From NCBI GenBank assembly GCA_903872005.1, contig CAIQJD010000490.1, positions 1-13,173 of the forward strand: DNA of 13,173 bases, read 5' to 3'. Position numbers and translations under genes: made by a program. A model generated the notes under the pieces. It did not search any database. It was not told the DNA's origin and saw only the letters and a program-made list of their open reading frames with translations. Position 1 is the first letter of the stretch, and every line of letters starts with the position of its first letter. Positions 1-6,812 of the stretch are shown one piece after another. The DNA comes from an uncultured bacterium (GTDB taxonomy: Bacteria; Chloroflexota; Anaerolineae; JACIWP01).

Positions 1-383
1 AAGACGCCCTTCAGGTTGACGTTGATGATATAGTCCCAGTCCGACTCGGTGAACTCCAGCGCCGGCTTGCGAATATTCACGCCGGCCGCGTTCACCGCAA
101 TGTGCAGGCCGCCGAAACGCTCGACCGCCTGGCGCGCCATGCGCTCCGTCTCTGCCACCTGACCGATATCCGTCGTCAGGCTCAGGCATTGCCGGCCCAG
201 TTGACGCACCTCAGCCGCAGCCCGTTCCAAGATGTCGCCGGCCCGATCTACCAGCACCATGTTGGCGCCGGCCTCCGCCAACGCCAGGGCCATCTCCTTG
301 CCCAACCCACCGCCAGCGCCGGTCACCAATGCCGTCTTGCCGGTCAAATCGAACATCTTGAGTCCTTCTGGAATCGCAGTCAT
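1..383 (-). CDS. SDR family NAD(P)-dependent oxidoreductase, C-terminus cut off by window edge
   Basis: Reading leftwards from an ATG at 383, 127 complete codons are visible before the window ends. The protein starts as a classical short-chain dehydrogenase/reductase Rossmann fold: the TGxxxGxG cofactor loop is at residues 21-28 (TGAGGGLG), an Asp (D46) ends the second beta strand, which in this family usually means NAD(H) preference, NAAG is at 98-101, and NVN is at 121-123 where the family's structural/catalytic Asn lies. The Ser-Tyr-Lys catalytic residues would be beyond the edge. The start follows the stop of the flavin oxidoreductase gene by 4 bases, with an AAGGGG-type ribosome site in the end of that gene, so the two are almost certainly cotranscribed. 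A second in-frame ATG at 356 is a less likely start. The substrate cannot be told. Confidence 0.93.
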   Translation of the reverse strand, partial: MTAIPEGLKMFDLTGKTALVTGAGGGLGKEMALALAEAGANMVLVDRAGDILERAAAEVRQLGRQCLSLTTDIGQVAETERMARQAVERFGGLHIAVNAAGVNIRKPALEFTESDWDYIINVNLKGV

Positions 384-387
384 CGCT

Positions 388-1473
388 TTAGCCCCTTTCT
401 TGAGCCAGTGTTTCGCAGCGCAGTCCCCGGGTCGGGAACTTGCGACACAGGTTGCACGAAATGCAAGTCGCCGGCCGGCGGTCGCCAGCAGCCCAACGAC
501 GCGGCAGGTCCGGCTCCCGGATGAGCGGCCGGCACAGGGCCACGAAATCGGCCGCGCCTTCTTCTAACACCCGCTCGGCCACCGCATAGGAGCGAATGCC
601 GCCCACGGTGATGACCGGAATGGACACAGCGGCGCGCACGGCCGCCGCCTCGCCGGCAAAGTACGCCTCTTCACCGCCCGGTCGGATCGTCTGCGACATC
701 ACCGTCGGAGCGTCCGCGCTCCCCCCGCTCACCTCGATGGCATCCAGGCCGGCGGCCGCGAAATCGGCCGCCATGCGCGTCGCATCGGCCAGAGCGAGAC
801 CGGCGTCCAGCCCATCCGTCGCGTTCATTTTCATCATCAGAGGATAGGCGGGGCCAACCAGCCGGCGCACGGAGCGGATGATCTCGCGCGCCATACTGGC
901 GCGGCCGGCCCAATCGCCTCCCCAACGATCTTGGCGCCGATTGGTAAAGGGCGAGTTGAAGCTGCTGAGCAAGTAGCCGTGGGCCGCATGGATCTGAATC
1001 GCGTCGAAGCCGGCAGCCAGGGCGCGCTCCGCCGCCGCCACGTAGTCGCCAATCAACGCGACGATCTCCACATCGGTGAGCGGCCGGGGCGTCATCTCGC
1101 CCAGAGGCACGGCCGAAGGCGCCAGGGGCGTCCCGACCAGCGCCGGCGGCGACTGCCGGCCGCCATGATTGATTTGCGCCGCAATGACGCCGCCGGCGGC
1201 ATGGACCTCTTCCACCAACGCGCGCCAGCCGGGGACGGCCCGATCCTCATGCATGCCGGTCATCGTCGGGCCAGCGCGGCCATCGGCGCGCACGTAAGCA
1301 TGGCCGGTAATGATCAGCCCGACGCCGCCGGCCGCCAGCGCGCGATACATGGCCCGATGTTCCGCGGTCGTCATGCCGTCGGCCGTGGCCATACGTTCGG
1401 CGGTCGCGGAACGGACGAGCCGGTTCGGCAACCGCAGCGTCCCGATGCGTCCTTCTGAAAACAAGCGTTCCAT
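388..1473 (-). CDS. NADH:flavin oxidoreductase, Old Yellow Enzyme family, single domain
   Basis: This 361-aa protein is an FMN-dependent TIM-barrel ene-reductase-type enzyme. Family landmarks are visible: AAQINHGGR around residues 98-106 with the FMN-contacting Gln100, HAAHGYLLSSF at 162-172 with the substrate-binding His pair and Tyr167, NRRQDRWGG at about 178-186, VGG at 290-292 and CRPLIREPDL near 314 for FMN phosphate binding. The C-terminal end carries four Cys (337, 340, 343, 353), like the iron-sulfur site of the larger 2,4-dienoyl-CoA reductases, but the FAD/NAD domains that follow in those enzymes are absent. A perfect AAGGAGG lies 8 bases before the ATG. No convincing promoter is seen between this start and the upstream terminator at 1527-1573. 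It is followed after 4 bases by an SDR gene. These enzymes reduce activated C=C bonds; the physiological substrate is unknown. Confidence 0.95.
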   Translation of the reverse strand: MERLFSEGRIGTLRLPNRLVRSATAERMATADGMTTAEHRAMYRALAAGGVGLIITGHAYVRADGRAGPTMTGMHEDRAVPGWRALVEEVHAAGGVIAAQINHGGRQSPPALVGTPLAPSAVPLGEMTPRPLTDVEIVALIGDYVAAAERALAAGFDAIQIHAAHGYLLSSFNSPFTNRRQDRWGGDWAGRASMAREIIRSVRRLVGPAYPLMMKMNATDGLDAGLALADATRMAADFAAAGLDAIEVSGGSADAPTVMSQTIRPGGEEAYFAGEAAAVRAAVSIPVITVGGIRSYAVAERVLEEGAADFVALCRPLIREPDLPRRWAAGDRRPATCISCNLCRKFPTRGLRCETLAQERG

Positions 1474-1481
1474 CGCCTCTG

Positions 1482-1488
1482 CCTCCTT
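1482..1488 (-). promoter_or_regulatory. Ribosome binding site of the flavin oxidoreductase gene
   Basis: The minus strand reads AAGGAGG, 8 bases before the ATG at 1473. It fixes that start. Confidence 0.85.
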
Positions 1489-1526
1489 CGGCTTGCTTGG
1501 CGCGACGAGAAGAAATCACCGCGCAC

Positions 1527-1573
1527 AAAAAAAGGGTGCGCGTCGCCCCGCTAGCGGAGAACGACACACACCC
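1527..1573 (-). terminator. Intrinsic terminator of the S1-domain protein gene
   Basis: On the minus strand a 12-bp stem (1573-1562 paired with 1545-1534, including two G-U pairs) closes a 16-base loop that itself holds the palindrome CCGCTAGCGG. The stem is followed immediately by seven T (1533-1527). It lies 64 bases past the stop of the S1 gene and before the flavin oxidoreductase gene, so it separates the two transcription units. Confidence 0.9.
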
Positions 1574-1636
1574 TTCTGTTTCAACCATCCACAGGCGCCA
1601 ACATCCTCGAAGCGCACTGCACGCTGCACGTGGCGC

Positions 1637-2416
1637 CTAATGCTCGATGCGATGCCGCTCCAAGGTGCGGGTGAGGATGTCTTCTTGCTCCTCGCGGAAA
1701 TACTCCCGCTCCTTACGCTTGCGCTCCTGGCGGTCGCGCCGTTCCCGGCGCTCCATGGCGCGACGCATCGCCATTTCCATGTAGGTGGGAGCATCCTCTT
1801 CCGTCACTTCAACGCTCGCCGGCTCGGCTGCCGGCGCGACCTGGAGGATGATCGGAGCAGGCGCTGGTTCTGGCTCTGGCGCTGGCTCTGGCTTCAGGCT
1901 GAGGTCAATGCGATGCCGGCGAGGATCCACCGTCACCACGCGCAGCATGACGCTTTCGCCCGGCCGCACGTACTTGGATGGATCGGCAACGTAGCCATCA
2001 CCCATCTCGCTGACGTGCAGCATCCCCTCACGTTCGACGCCCACATCCACGAACGCGCCATAGGGAGCCAATCGGGTAATGGTACCCTGAACCATCATGC
2101 CCGGCGCGAGGTCACGCATCTTCTTGCGATTGGGATCCAACATGGTCAGGCTGATGCGGTTCCGTTTCAGATCCACATCTTTCACCCAGGCCACAATCTG
2201 CTGCCCCTCGTTCACTACATCGGTGACCTTCTGCACCCGACCTGGTTGGAGTTCCGATATGTGAACCATCCCGTCGCGCCCGACGCCGATGTCCACAAAC
2301 GCCCCGAACTCCGTGATCCTCGTGACCGTTCCCTCCACCTGCTGCCCGCGCGCAAGCTGTCCGGACAAGACACTGGGTTTCTGCAGAGGTGGGGGGGCTG
2401 CCCGCTGACCTTCCAC
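1637..2416 (-). CDS. RNA-binding protein with two S1 domains and a charged C-terminal helix
   Basis: The 259-aa product has two S1 (OB-fold) RNA-binding domains, about residues 22-93 and 105-175. Both carry the GAFVD core (TRITEFGAFVDIG and TRLAPYGAFVDVG) followed by GMVHISE or GMLHVSE. A Pro/Glu/Ala linker (about 176-186) leads to a long Arg/Glu-rich segment (about 207-245) likely to form an extended charged helix. The start is taken as GTG at 2416: AGGAG sits 8 bases upstream, and the longer open frame (to 2509) would include the -10 and -35 boxes of the gene's own promoter. The architecture resembles bacterial S1-repeat proteins that bind mRNA or ribosomes, but it is too short to be ribosomal protein S1. 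It has its own promoter just after the recA terminator. The exact role is unknown. Confidence 0.9.
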   Translation of the reverse strand: MEGQRAAPPPLQKPSVLSGQLARGQQVEGTVTRITEFGAFVDIGVGRDGMVHISELQPGRVQKVTDVVNEGQQIVAWVKDVDLKRNRISLTMLDPNRKKMRDLAPGMMVQGTITRLAPYGAFVDVGVEREGMLHVSEMGDGYVADPSKYVRPGESVMLRVVTVDPRRHRIDLSLKPEPAPEPEPAPAPIILQVAPAAEPASVEVTEEDAPTYMEMAMRRAMERRERRDRQERKRKEREYFREEQEDILTRTLERHRIEH

Positions 2417-2424
2417 TACTACTT

Positions 2425-2429
2425 CTCCT
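2425..2429 (-). promoter_or_regulatory. Ribosome binding site that decides the GTG start of the S1 gene
   Basis: The minus strand reads AGGAG, 8 bases before GTG at 2416-2414. No comparable site precedes the upstream in-frame GTG at 2509. Confidence 0.8.
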
Positions 2430-2477
2430 GTCGTTCTCGCCGTCTTCACGGCTGATGATGAGTATGCGATGCCGGGT

Positions 2478-2505
2478 ATTATATCGAACTTGACTGCTTT
2501 GTCAA
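2478..2505 (-). promoter_or_regulatory. Consensus sigma-70-type promoter of the S1-domain gene
   Basis: The minus strand has a perfect -35 box TTGACA (2505-2500), a 16-base spacer and a perfect -10 box TATAAT (2483-2478). Transcription would start near 2471, giving a leader of about 55 bases before the GTG start at 2416. Confidence 0.92.
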
Positions 2506-2544
2506 TCACAGAAGCCGAGGATTTCTCCGCCGGCCGGCGGCGCG

Positions 2545-2573
2545 AAAAGAGGCGAGCGCGGCTCGCCTCTTTC
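2545..2573 (-). terminator. Intrinsic terminator of recA
   Basis: A perfect 12-bp hairpin (2546-2557 with 2561-2572, 3-base loop) lies 22 bases beyond the recA stop. On the minus strand the stem ends in TTTT. It sits between recA and the S1 gene promoter. The T tract is short and the other strand also has a T3 at the stem end, so it could act both ways. Confidence 0.8.
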
Positions 2574-2594
2574 TAAAGCCTCTACGGGGCGCGC

Positions 2595-3734
2595 TCAAGC
2601 ATCCTCGCCCTCTTCGCCCGGCTCCAATTCGTCGAACAGGTCCTCCCCCTCGTCTTCCAGATCCTTTTCGCTTGCCATGCTCGGCCGGCCGGCCGGTGGT
2701 CGCCCGCCGGCCGGCGGGCCGGCTACCTTGGCCGCGGCGCGGATGGCTTTCTCGATCGCCTCACACACCTCGCCATTCTCGCGCAAGAACTGCTTGGAGT
2801 TCTCGCGCCCCTGGCCCAGGCGCATGTCGCCATACGAGAAGAAGGAGCCACGCTTGTCCACGATGCCGTATTCGGTAGCAACATCCAGAATGTCACCCTG
2901 GCGCGAGATGCCCTCGTTGTACATGATGTCGAACTCCGCCACCTTGAACGGCGGCGCGACCTTGTTCTTCTTCACCGTCACCCGCGTGCGGTTGCCAATG
3001 ACCTTCCCGCTTTCTTTGATCGTCTGCACGCAGCGGATGTCCAGGCGCACCGAGGCGTAGAACTTCAGCGCCAGGCCGCCGGTGGTCGTCTCTGGATTGC
3101 CGAACATGACGCCGATCTTCTGGCGCAACTGGTTGGTGAAGATCATCGCCGTGTTGGACTGCTTGATGGCGCCGGCCAACTTCCGCAACGCCTGGCTCAT
3201 CAGCCGGGCTTGCAAGCCCATGTGGGCGTCGCCCATTTCGCCTTCGATTTCTGCCCGCGGCACCAGCGCGGCGACCGAGTCTACGATGACGATGTCAATC
3301 GCTCCGCTCCGCACCAGCGCCTCGGCAATTTCCAGCGCCTGCTCGCCGGTGTCCGGCTGCGAGACATACAGGTTGTTCACATCCACGCCGCACCGGCCGG
3401 CATAGACCGGATCCAGGGCATGCTCCACGTCAATGAACGCCGCCACGCCGCCCAGCTTCTGCGCCTGGGCGATAATGTGCTGGGTCAGGGTCGTCTTGCC
3501 CGAAGATTCCGGGCCATAGATCTCCGTAACGCGCCCGCGCGGCACCCCGCCGATGCCCAATGCCAGGTCCAGGGCGATAGAGCCGGTAGGGATCGCCTGA
3601 ATTTCCAGGCTGGTGGTTTCTCCAAGACGCATGATCGCTCCATTGCCGAACCGCTTACGCAGATTCAAGAGCGTCGTATCCAACGCTCGATTCTTGGGAT
3701 CTTCCGACGGAACTTCTTCTCGCGCCTTTGGCAT
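2595..3734 (-). CDS. recA: Recombinase RecA
   Basis: RecA forms ATP-dependent filaments on single-stranded DNA, drives strand exchange, and stimulates LexA self-cleavage. The 379-aa product carries Walker A GPESSGKT (74-81), the catalytic Glu region DVEHALDP (E104), Walker B with D152 in [10 protein letters not shown], the L1 loop near EGEMGDAH (164-171) and the L2 loop [14 protein letters not shown] (207-220). The family usually has about 350 residues. The extra length is a Pro/Gly/Arg linker (338-351) encoded by GCCGGC-rich DNA, plus a very acidic tail (355-379), a known type of RecA autoregulatory tail. The start at 3734 has GGGAGG 5 bases upstream and lies after a near-consensus promoter; an open frame reaching 3917 runs across that promoter and is rejected. 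Neighbours are the S1 gene downstream and EF-G-2 divergently upstream. No recX is seen. Confidence 0.98.
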   Translation of the reverse strand: MPKAREEVPSEDPKNRALDTTLLNLRKRFGNGAIMRLGETTSLEIQAIPTGSIALDLALGIGGVPRGRVTEIYGPESSGKTTLTQHIIAQAQKLGGVAAFIDVEHALDPVYAGRCGVDVNNLYVSQPDTGEQALEIAEALVRSGAIDIVIVDSVAALVPRAEIEGEMGDAHMGLQARLMSQALRKLAGAIKQSNTAMIFTNQLRQKIGVMFGNPETTTGGLALKFYASVRLDIRCVQTIKESGKVIGNRTRVTVKKNKVAPPFKVAEFDIMYNEGISRQGDILDVATEYGIVDKRGSFFSYGDMRLGQGRENSKQFLRENGEVCEAIEKAIRAAAKVAGPPAGGRPPAGRPSMASEKDLEDEGEDLFDELEPGEEGEDA

Positions 3735-3776
3735 AGCTCCCTCCCTTGTCCTTCGTCCAACGCCGATCTTGTGGAC

Positions 3777-3805
3777 ACTATAGCACATTTGTGCTGTAAT
3801 GTCAA
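3777..3805 (-). promoter_or_regulatory. recA promoter
   Basis: The minus strand has TTGACA (3805-3800), a 17-base spacer and TATAGT (3782-3777), so transcription would start near 3770. This leaves a leader of about 36 bases before the recA ATG. A palindrome fills most of the spacer. Confidence 0.9.
3782..3795. promoter_or_regulatory. Palindrome inside the recA promoter, candidate LexA operator
   Basis: Plus-strand AGCACATTTGTGCT has perfect 6-bp arms around a 2-base centre. It lies between the -35 and -10 boxes of the recA promoter, where a bound repressor would block RNA polymerase. LexA commonly represses recA in bacteria, but LexA sites differ between phyla, and I cannot match this one to a known consensus with certainty. 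Confidence 0.55.
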
Positions 3806-3931
3806 CTTTTGCCGGCCGGCGGGGTGTTTCTCCTTTTGGAGACGGGCATCGGGTGTGTCGTAGTCTGGCCCCGTGTGGCGGTTTTAGGCCCCGGCCGGCG
3901 CGCGGCCCGGCGCGCATCGGACGCTCAGGTT

Positions 3932-3960
3932 TTGCCGAAATGGGGAACCTGAGTTACAAT
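3932..3960 (+). promoter_or_regulatory. Promoter of the EF-G-like gene
   Basis: TTGCCG (3932-3937), a 17-base spacer and TACAAT (3955-3960) predict a transcription start near 3967, about 71 bases before the ATG at 4038. The intergenic stretch between the recA and EF-G-like promoters (3806-3931) shows only GC-rich sequence, including a 9-bp direct repeat CCGGCGCGC at 3895 and 3907; I see no gene in it. Confidence 0.7.
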
Positions 3961-3978
3961 TAAGGATGTTTGTCGCGC

Positions 3979-3993
3979 GGCGCGTCTCGCGCC
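3979..3993 (+). other. Short GC hairpin in the EF-G-like mRNA leader
   Basis: GGCGCG-TCT-CGCGCC can form a 6-bp all-GC stem with a 3-base loop within the predicted leader, starting about 12 bases after the predicted transcript start. It may stabilise the 5' end. It is not followed by a T tract, so it is not a terminator. Confidence 0.35.
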
Positions 3994-4037
3994 AGCCGGC
4001 GATGCATGAGCCAACGCCCGTTCTTATGGAGGTCTTG

Positions 4038-6116
4038 ATGTCGAAGTACTCAGTGGAAATGCTGCGCAATGTCGTCCTTTTGGGCCACAGCAGCGCCGGC
4101 AAAACCAGTCTCGCCGAAGCCATTCTATTCGATACCGGCGCGCTCAAGCGTCGCGGTCTGGTTTCAGACGGAAACACAGTCTCGGATTTCGACCCGGAAG
4201 AATTGCGCCGGCGCATCTCCATCCACACGGCCGTCCTCCCTTGTGAATACAAGGGGCGCAAGATCAATGTGCTCGACGCACCAGGCTACCTCGATTTCGT
4301 CGGCGAAGTGAAGGGCGCGATCTACGCCACCGAAGCGGCAGTCTTCGTCCTCGATGCCGTAGGCGGCGTCGAAGTCGGCACCGAGTTGGCCTGGGGCCAC
4401 GCCGACGACGCCAAGCAGCCACGCTTCGCGTTCATCAATAAAATGGATCGCGAGAATGCCAACTTCGCCAAGGTCCTGGAGCGGCTGAATCAGACCTTCT
4501 CCACGCCGGCCGTCCCGCTGCAGATCCCCATCGGGAGCCAGGCCGAGTTCAAGGGCGTGATTGACCTGGTCAAGATGAAAGCCTACATCGGCGAAGACGC
4601 GAAGGAAGAGGCGATTCCGGCCGGCCTGAAGGCCGAAGCGGAAGAAGCCCGCTCCAAGCTGATCGAAGCGGCGGCCGAAGGCGGCGATGAACTCATCATG
4701 AAGTATCTGGATACCGGCGAGCTGACCAATGAAGAGTTGGTCGAGGGCCTGCGCCTGCGCCTGGGGCGCGCCGATCTGGTGCCGGTGCTGTGCGGTTCGG
4801 GCCTGCAAAACATCGGCGTGCGGCCCCTGATGGACGCCATTCTGGACTACCTCCCTTCGCCGGCTATTCGCGCCATGGTCGCCAAGAAAGTCTCTAACGG
4901 AGATGAAGTGCAGCTCCCGACCAGCCCGGCCGGCCCCCTGGCCGCCCTGGTCTTCCGCACCTCGGCCGACCCCTTCGTGGGCAAGTTGAGCTTCTTCCGC
5001 GTCTTCTCTGGCGTCATGAACAGCGATTCGCGCGTCATCAACGCCTCCGATGGCACGGAAGAGCGCATCGGCCAGCTCTTCTTCATGCGTGGCAAAGAGC
5101 AAATCAATACGGCTGACATTGGCCCGGGCGACATCGGCGCGGTAGCCAAGTTGAGCAAGACGGCCACCGGCGAGACGCTCTGCATGAAGGACGAGCGCAT
5201 CGCCCTGCCGGCGCTGACCTTCCCCAACCCGGTCTATAGCGTTGCCGTCTTCGCCAAGACGAAAGCCGACCTGGACAAGATGTCCAGCGCGCTGACCCGC
5301 CTGCTGGAAGAAGATCCAACCATCACCGTCACGCGTGAGATGGGCACCGGCGAGCAAATCCTCTCGGGTATGGGCGATACGCACGTGGACGTGGCCGCAC
5401 GCACGCTGCAAGCGAAGTTCGGCGTCGAAATCACCACCGCCGTGCCCAAGGTGCCCTATCGCGAAACCATCACCAAGACCGCCTCGGCGCAAGGCCGGCA
5501 TAAGAAGCAGACCGGCGGGCGCGGCCAATTCGGCGATGTCTACATGCGCTTCGAGCCGCGCCAGCGCGGCGAGGGCTTTGAGTTCGTGGACGAAGTCTTC
5601 GGCGGCTCCGTGCCCAAGAACTTCATCCCGGCCGTTGAGAAGGGCATGCGCGAGGTCATTGACCACGGCGTCCTGGCCGGCTATCCGACCGTGGACGTCC
5701 GCGCCATCCTTTTCGATGGATCGTACCACCCGGTGGACTCCTCGGAAATCGCCTTCAAGTTGGCCGCGCGCTTGGCCTTCAAGAAGGGTATTCCCGACGC
5801 CGGCCCGGTGCTGTTGGAGCCGGTGATGAACGTGCGCGTGGTCGTGCCCGAAGAGTATATGGGCGCGATCATGAGCGACTTCAACACCCGACGCGGCCGC
5901 GTGCAGGGCATGAGCCAGGAAAAGGGCAAGGCCATCGTCACCGCCCTGGTTCCGCACGCCGAGATGCTGCGCTACGCCATTGACTTGCGTGGCCTGAGCC
6001 AGGGGCGCGGCTTCTTCACGATGGAATTCTCGCACTACGATGTCGTGCCAGGCAACGTAGCGCAGAAGATCATCGAGGCCGCGTCCAAGGATCGCAAGGA
6101 AGAAGAGGAAGACTGA
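4038..6116 (+). CDS. Elongation factor G-like translational GTPase, EF-G-2 type
   Basis: The 692-aa product has the full EF-G domain order. The GTPase domain has G1 GHSSAGKT (16-23), G3 DAPGYLDF (80-87) and G4 NKMD (134-137). The EF-Tu-like domain II lies around 300-380, and domains III-V include GRHKKQTGGRGQFGDVY and GSYHPVDSSEIAFK in domain IV. Canonical EF-G has DTPGH in G3, where His is the catalytic residue; here it is Tyr. DAPGY is what I recall of Thermus EF-G-2-type proteins, so this is likely a paralogue and not the main translocase. The start at 4038 is chosen because GGAGG lies 5 bases upstream; an in-frame ATG at 3966 coincides with the predicted transcription start and has no ribosome site. 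The C-terminus is highly acidic (KEEEED). It may be annotated fusA or EF-G in databases. Its cellular role is uncertain. Confidence 0.93.
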   Translation: MSKYSVEMLRNVVLLGHSSAGKTSLAEAILFDTGALKRRGLVSDGNTVSDFDPEELRRRISIHTAVLPCEYKGRKINVLDAPGYLDFVGEVKGAIYATEAAVFVLDAVGGVEVGTELAWGHADDAKQPRFAFINKMDRENANFAKVLERLNQTFSTPAVPLQIPIGSQAEFKGVIDLVKMKAYIGEDAKEEAIPAGLKAEAEEARSKLIEAAAEGGDELIMKYLDTGELTNEELVEGLRLRLGRADLVPVLCGSGLQNIGVRPLMDAILDYLPSPAIRAMVAKKVSNGDEVQLPTSPAGPLAALVFRTSADPFVGKLSFFRVFSGVMNSDSRVINASDGTEERIGQLFFMRGKEQINTADIGPGDIGAVAKLSKTATGETLCMKDERIALPALTFPNPVYSVAVFAKTKADLDKMSSALTRLLEEDPTITVTREMGTGEQILSGMGDTHVDVAARTLQAKFGVEITTAVPKVPYRETITKTASAQGRHKKQTGGRGQFGDVYMRFEPRQRGEGFEFVDEVFGGSVPKNFIPAVEKGMREVIDHGVLAGYPTVDVRAILFDGSYHPVDSSEIAFKLAARLAFKKGIPDAGPVLLEPVMNVRVVVPEEYMGAIMSDFNTRRGRVQGMSQEKGKAIVTALVPHAEMLRYAIDLRGLSQGRGFFTMEFSHYDVVPGNVAQKIIEAASKDRKEEEED

Positions 6117-6158
6117 TCTTCCCGCCGGCTTTCGGCCGGCTGCCCACTCCCACAACGC

Positions 6159-6196
6159 AAAGGGGACGGAGCGTCATGGCGCTCCGTCCCCTTTTT
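6159..6196 (+). terminator. Intrinsic terminator of the EF-G-like gene, possibly bidirectional
   Basis: A perfect 15-bp stem (6159-6173 with 6180-6194) has a 6-base loop and a T5 run (6192-6196). It lies 42 bases past the EF-G-like stop. It also lies beyond the end of the opposing XRE-kinase-TPR operon, and on the minus strand the stem ends in TTT, so it may stop both converging transcripts. Confidence 0.9.
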
Positions 6197-6227
6197 CATT
6201 CTCCCCTGGCGTGTCACATTGCCGGCC

Positions 6228-6785
6228 CTACCAGCGCATCAATTTGCTCACCAACTTGAACAGCCAGCGAAAGACGCGCTGCTTCAGCGTCAGCTTTTGC
6301 CCCGTCGCCAACATCTGCTCGTAGGTGAAGAGCGATTGCAGCCATTGATGTTGCCCGACCTGTAACCGCGTCAGCGCGGCTAGCGTCGCCTGCTGATTCT
6401 CTTTCTCACCCAATTCGCCGAAGATGCTCGCCGCAGCCTGGTAGTTCGGCCGGGCGCGCTCAGACTTGCCGGCGCGTTCGTACAGTGTCCCCAGGTTGCC
6501 CAAGACTTGCGCCTCTTCGGAACGCCGGCCCAGGACGCGGAATATTTCCAGGGCGCGGGTCAGCTCCTTCTCGCTCTGCTCAAATCGCCGGCTCTGGATA
6601 TGCACCACGCCCAGATTCACCAGCATCTCGGCCTGGCCGGCGCGGTCGTCGCCCAGTTGCAGGACGCTCAGCGCCTGATCGAACGCCTCCTCAGCGGCCG
6701 GCAGATTCCCCTGCCGGAACGCGGCGATACCCTGCGCCTTGAGCGCCTCCATCGGAACGGCCGGCGTCACATCGTTATCCATCAT
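6228..6785 (-). CDS. TPR-repeat protein with a cationic C-terminal helix
   Basis: The 185-aa product contains about three tetratricopeptide-like repeats (roughly 13-46, 52-86, 92-126). They have the typical A-F/Y-A-G/A pattern, for example GIAAFRQGNLPAAEEAFDQAL and VLGNLGTLYERAGKSERARPNYQAA. TPRs form helical scaffolds for protein binding. The last 19 residues (167-185) alternate Arg/Lys with Trp, Phe and Leu and look like an amphipathic helix that could lie on a membrane surface. There is no signal peptide. Two adjacent ATG codons exist at 6785 and 6782; AGGAG is 5 or 8 bases upstream. The gene follows the histidine kinase by 27 bases and is the last of the operon, so it may be a scaffold or accessory partner of the kinase. 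This link is inferred only from gene order. Confidence 0.88.
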   Translation of the reverse strand: MMDNDVTPAVPMEALKAQGIAAFRQGNLPAAEEAFDQALSVLQLGDDRAGQAEMLVNLGVVHIQSRRFEQSEKELTRALEIFRVLGRRSEEAQVLGNLGTLYERAGKSERARPNYQAAASIFGELGEKENQQATLAALTRLQVGQHQWLQSLFTYEQMLATGQKLTLKQRVFRWLFKLVSKLMRW

Positions 6786-6812
6786 CCACTCTCCTCAGCG
6801 CCCTCGCGCCGC

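Noticed and set aside
1310..2455. 381-codon plus-strand frame across the S1 gene and the end of the flavin oxidoreductase
   Set aside because: It covers a terminator and parts of two genes with clear conserved domains on the other strand; its translation has no recognisable domain.
2531..2724. Clustered GCCGGC runs as a possible CRISPR or iteron array
   Set aside because: There is no regular spacing and no longer conserved unit; they fit the window-wide hexamer excess.
3895..3915. 9-bp direct repeat CCGGCGCGC with a 12-base period upstream of the EF-G-like promoter
   Set aside because: In such GC-rich sequence a short repeat built from the abundant CCGG/GCGC words is expected by chance; noted only as part of the intergenic description.
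3735..3917. 61-residue N-terminal extension of RecA
   Set aside because: It includes the recA promoter boxes, and the sequence does not resemble RecA; GGGAGG precedes the ATG at 3734.
3966..4037. 24-residue N-terminal extension of the EF-G-like protein
   Set aside because: The ATG at 3966 falls on the predicted transcription start and lacks a ribosome site; GGAGG precedes 4038.
4164..6155. 663-codon open frame antisense to the EF-G-like gene
   Set aside because: It is a shadow of the GC-rich EF-G-like coding frame: its translation is His/Gly/Ala-rich with no domain, while the plus strand encodes a full conserved protein.
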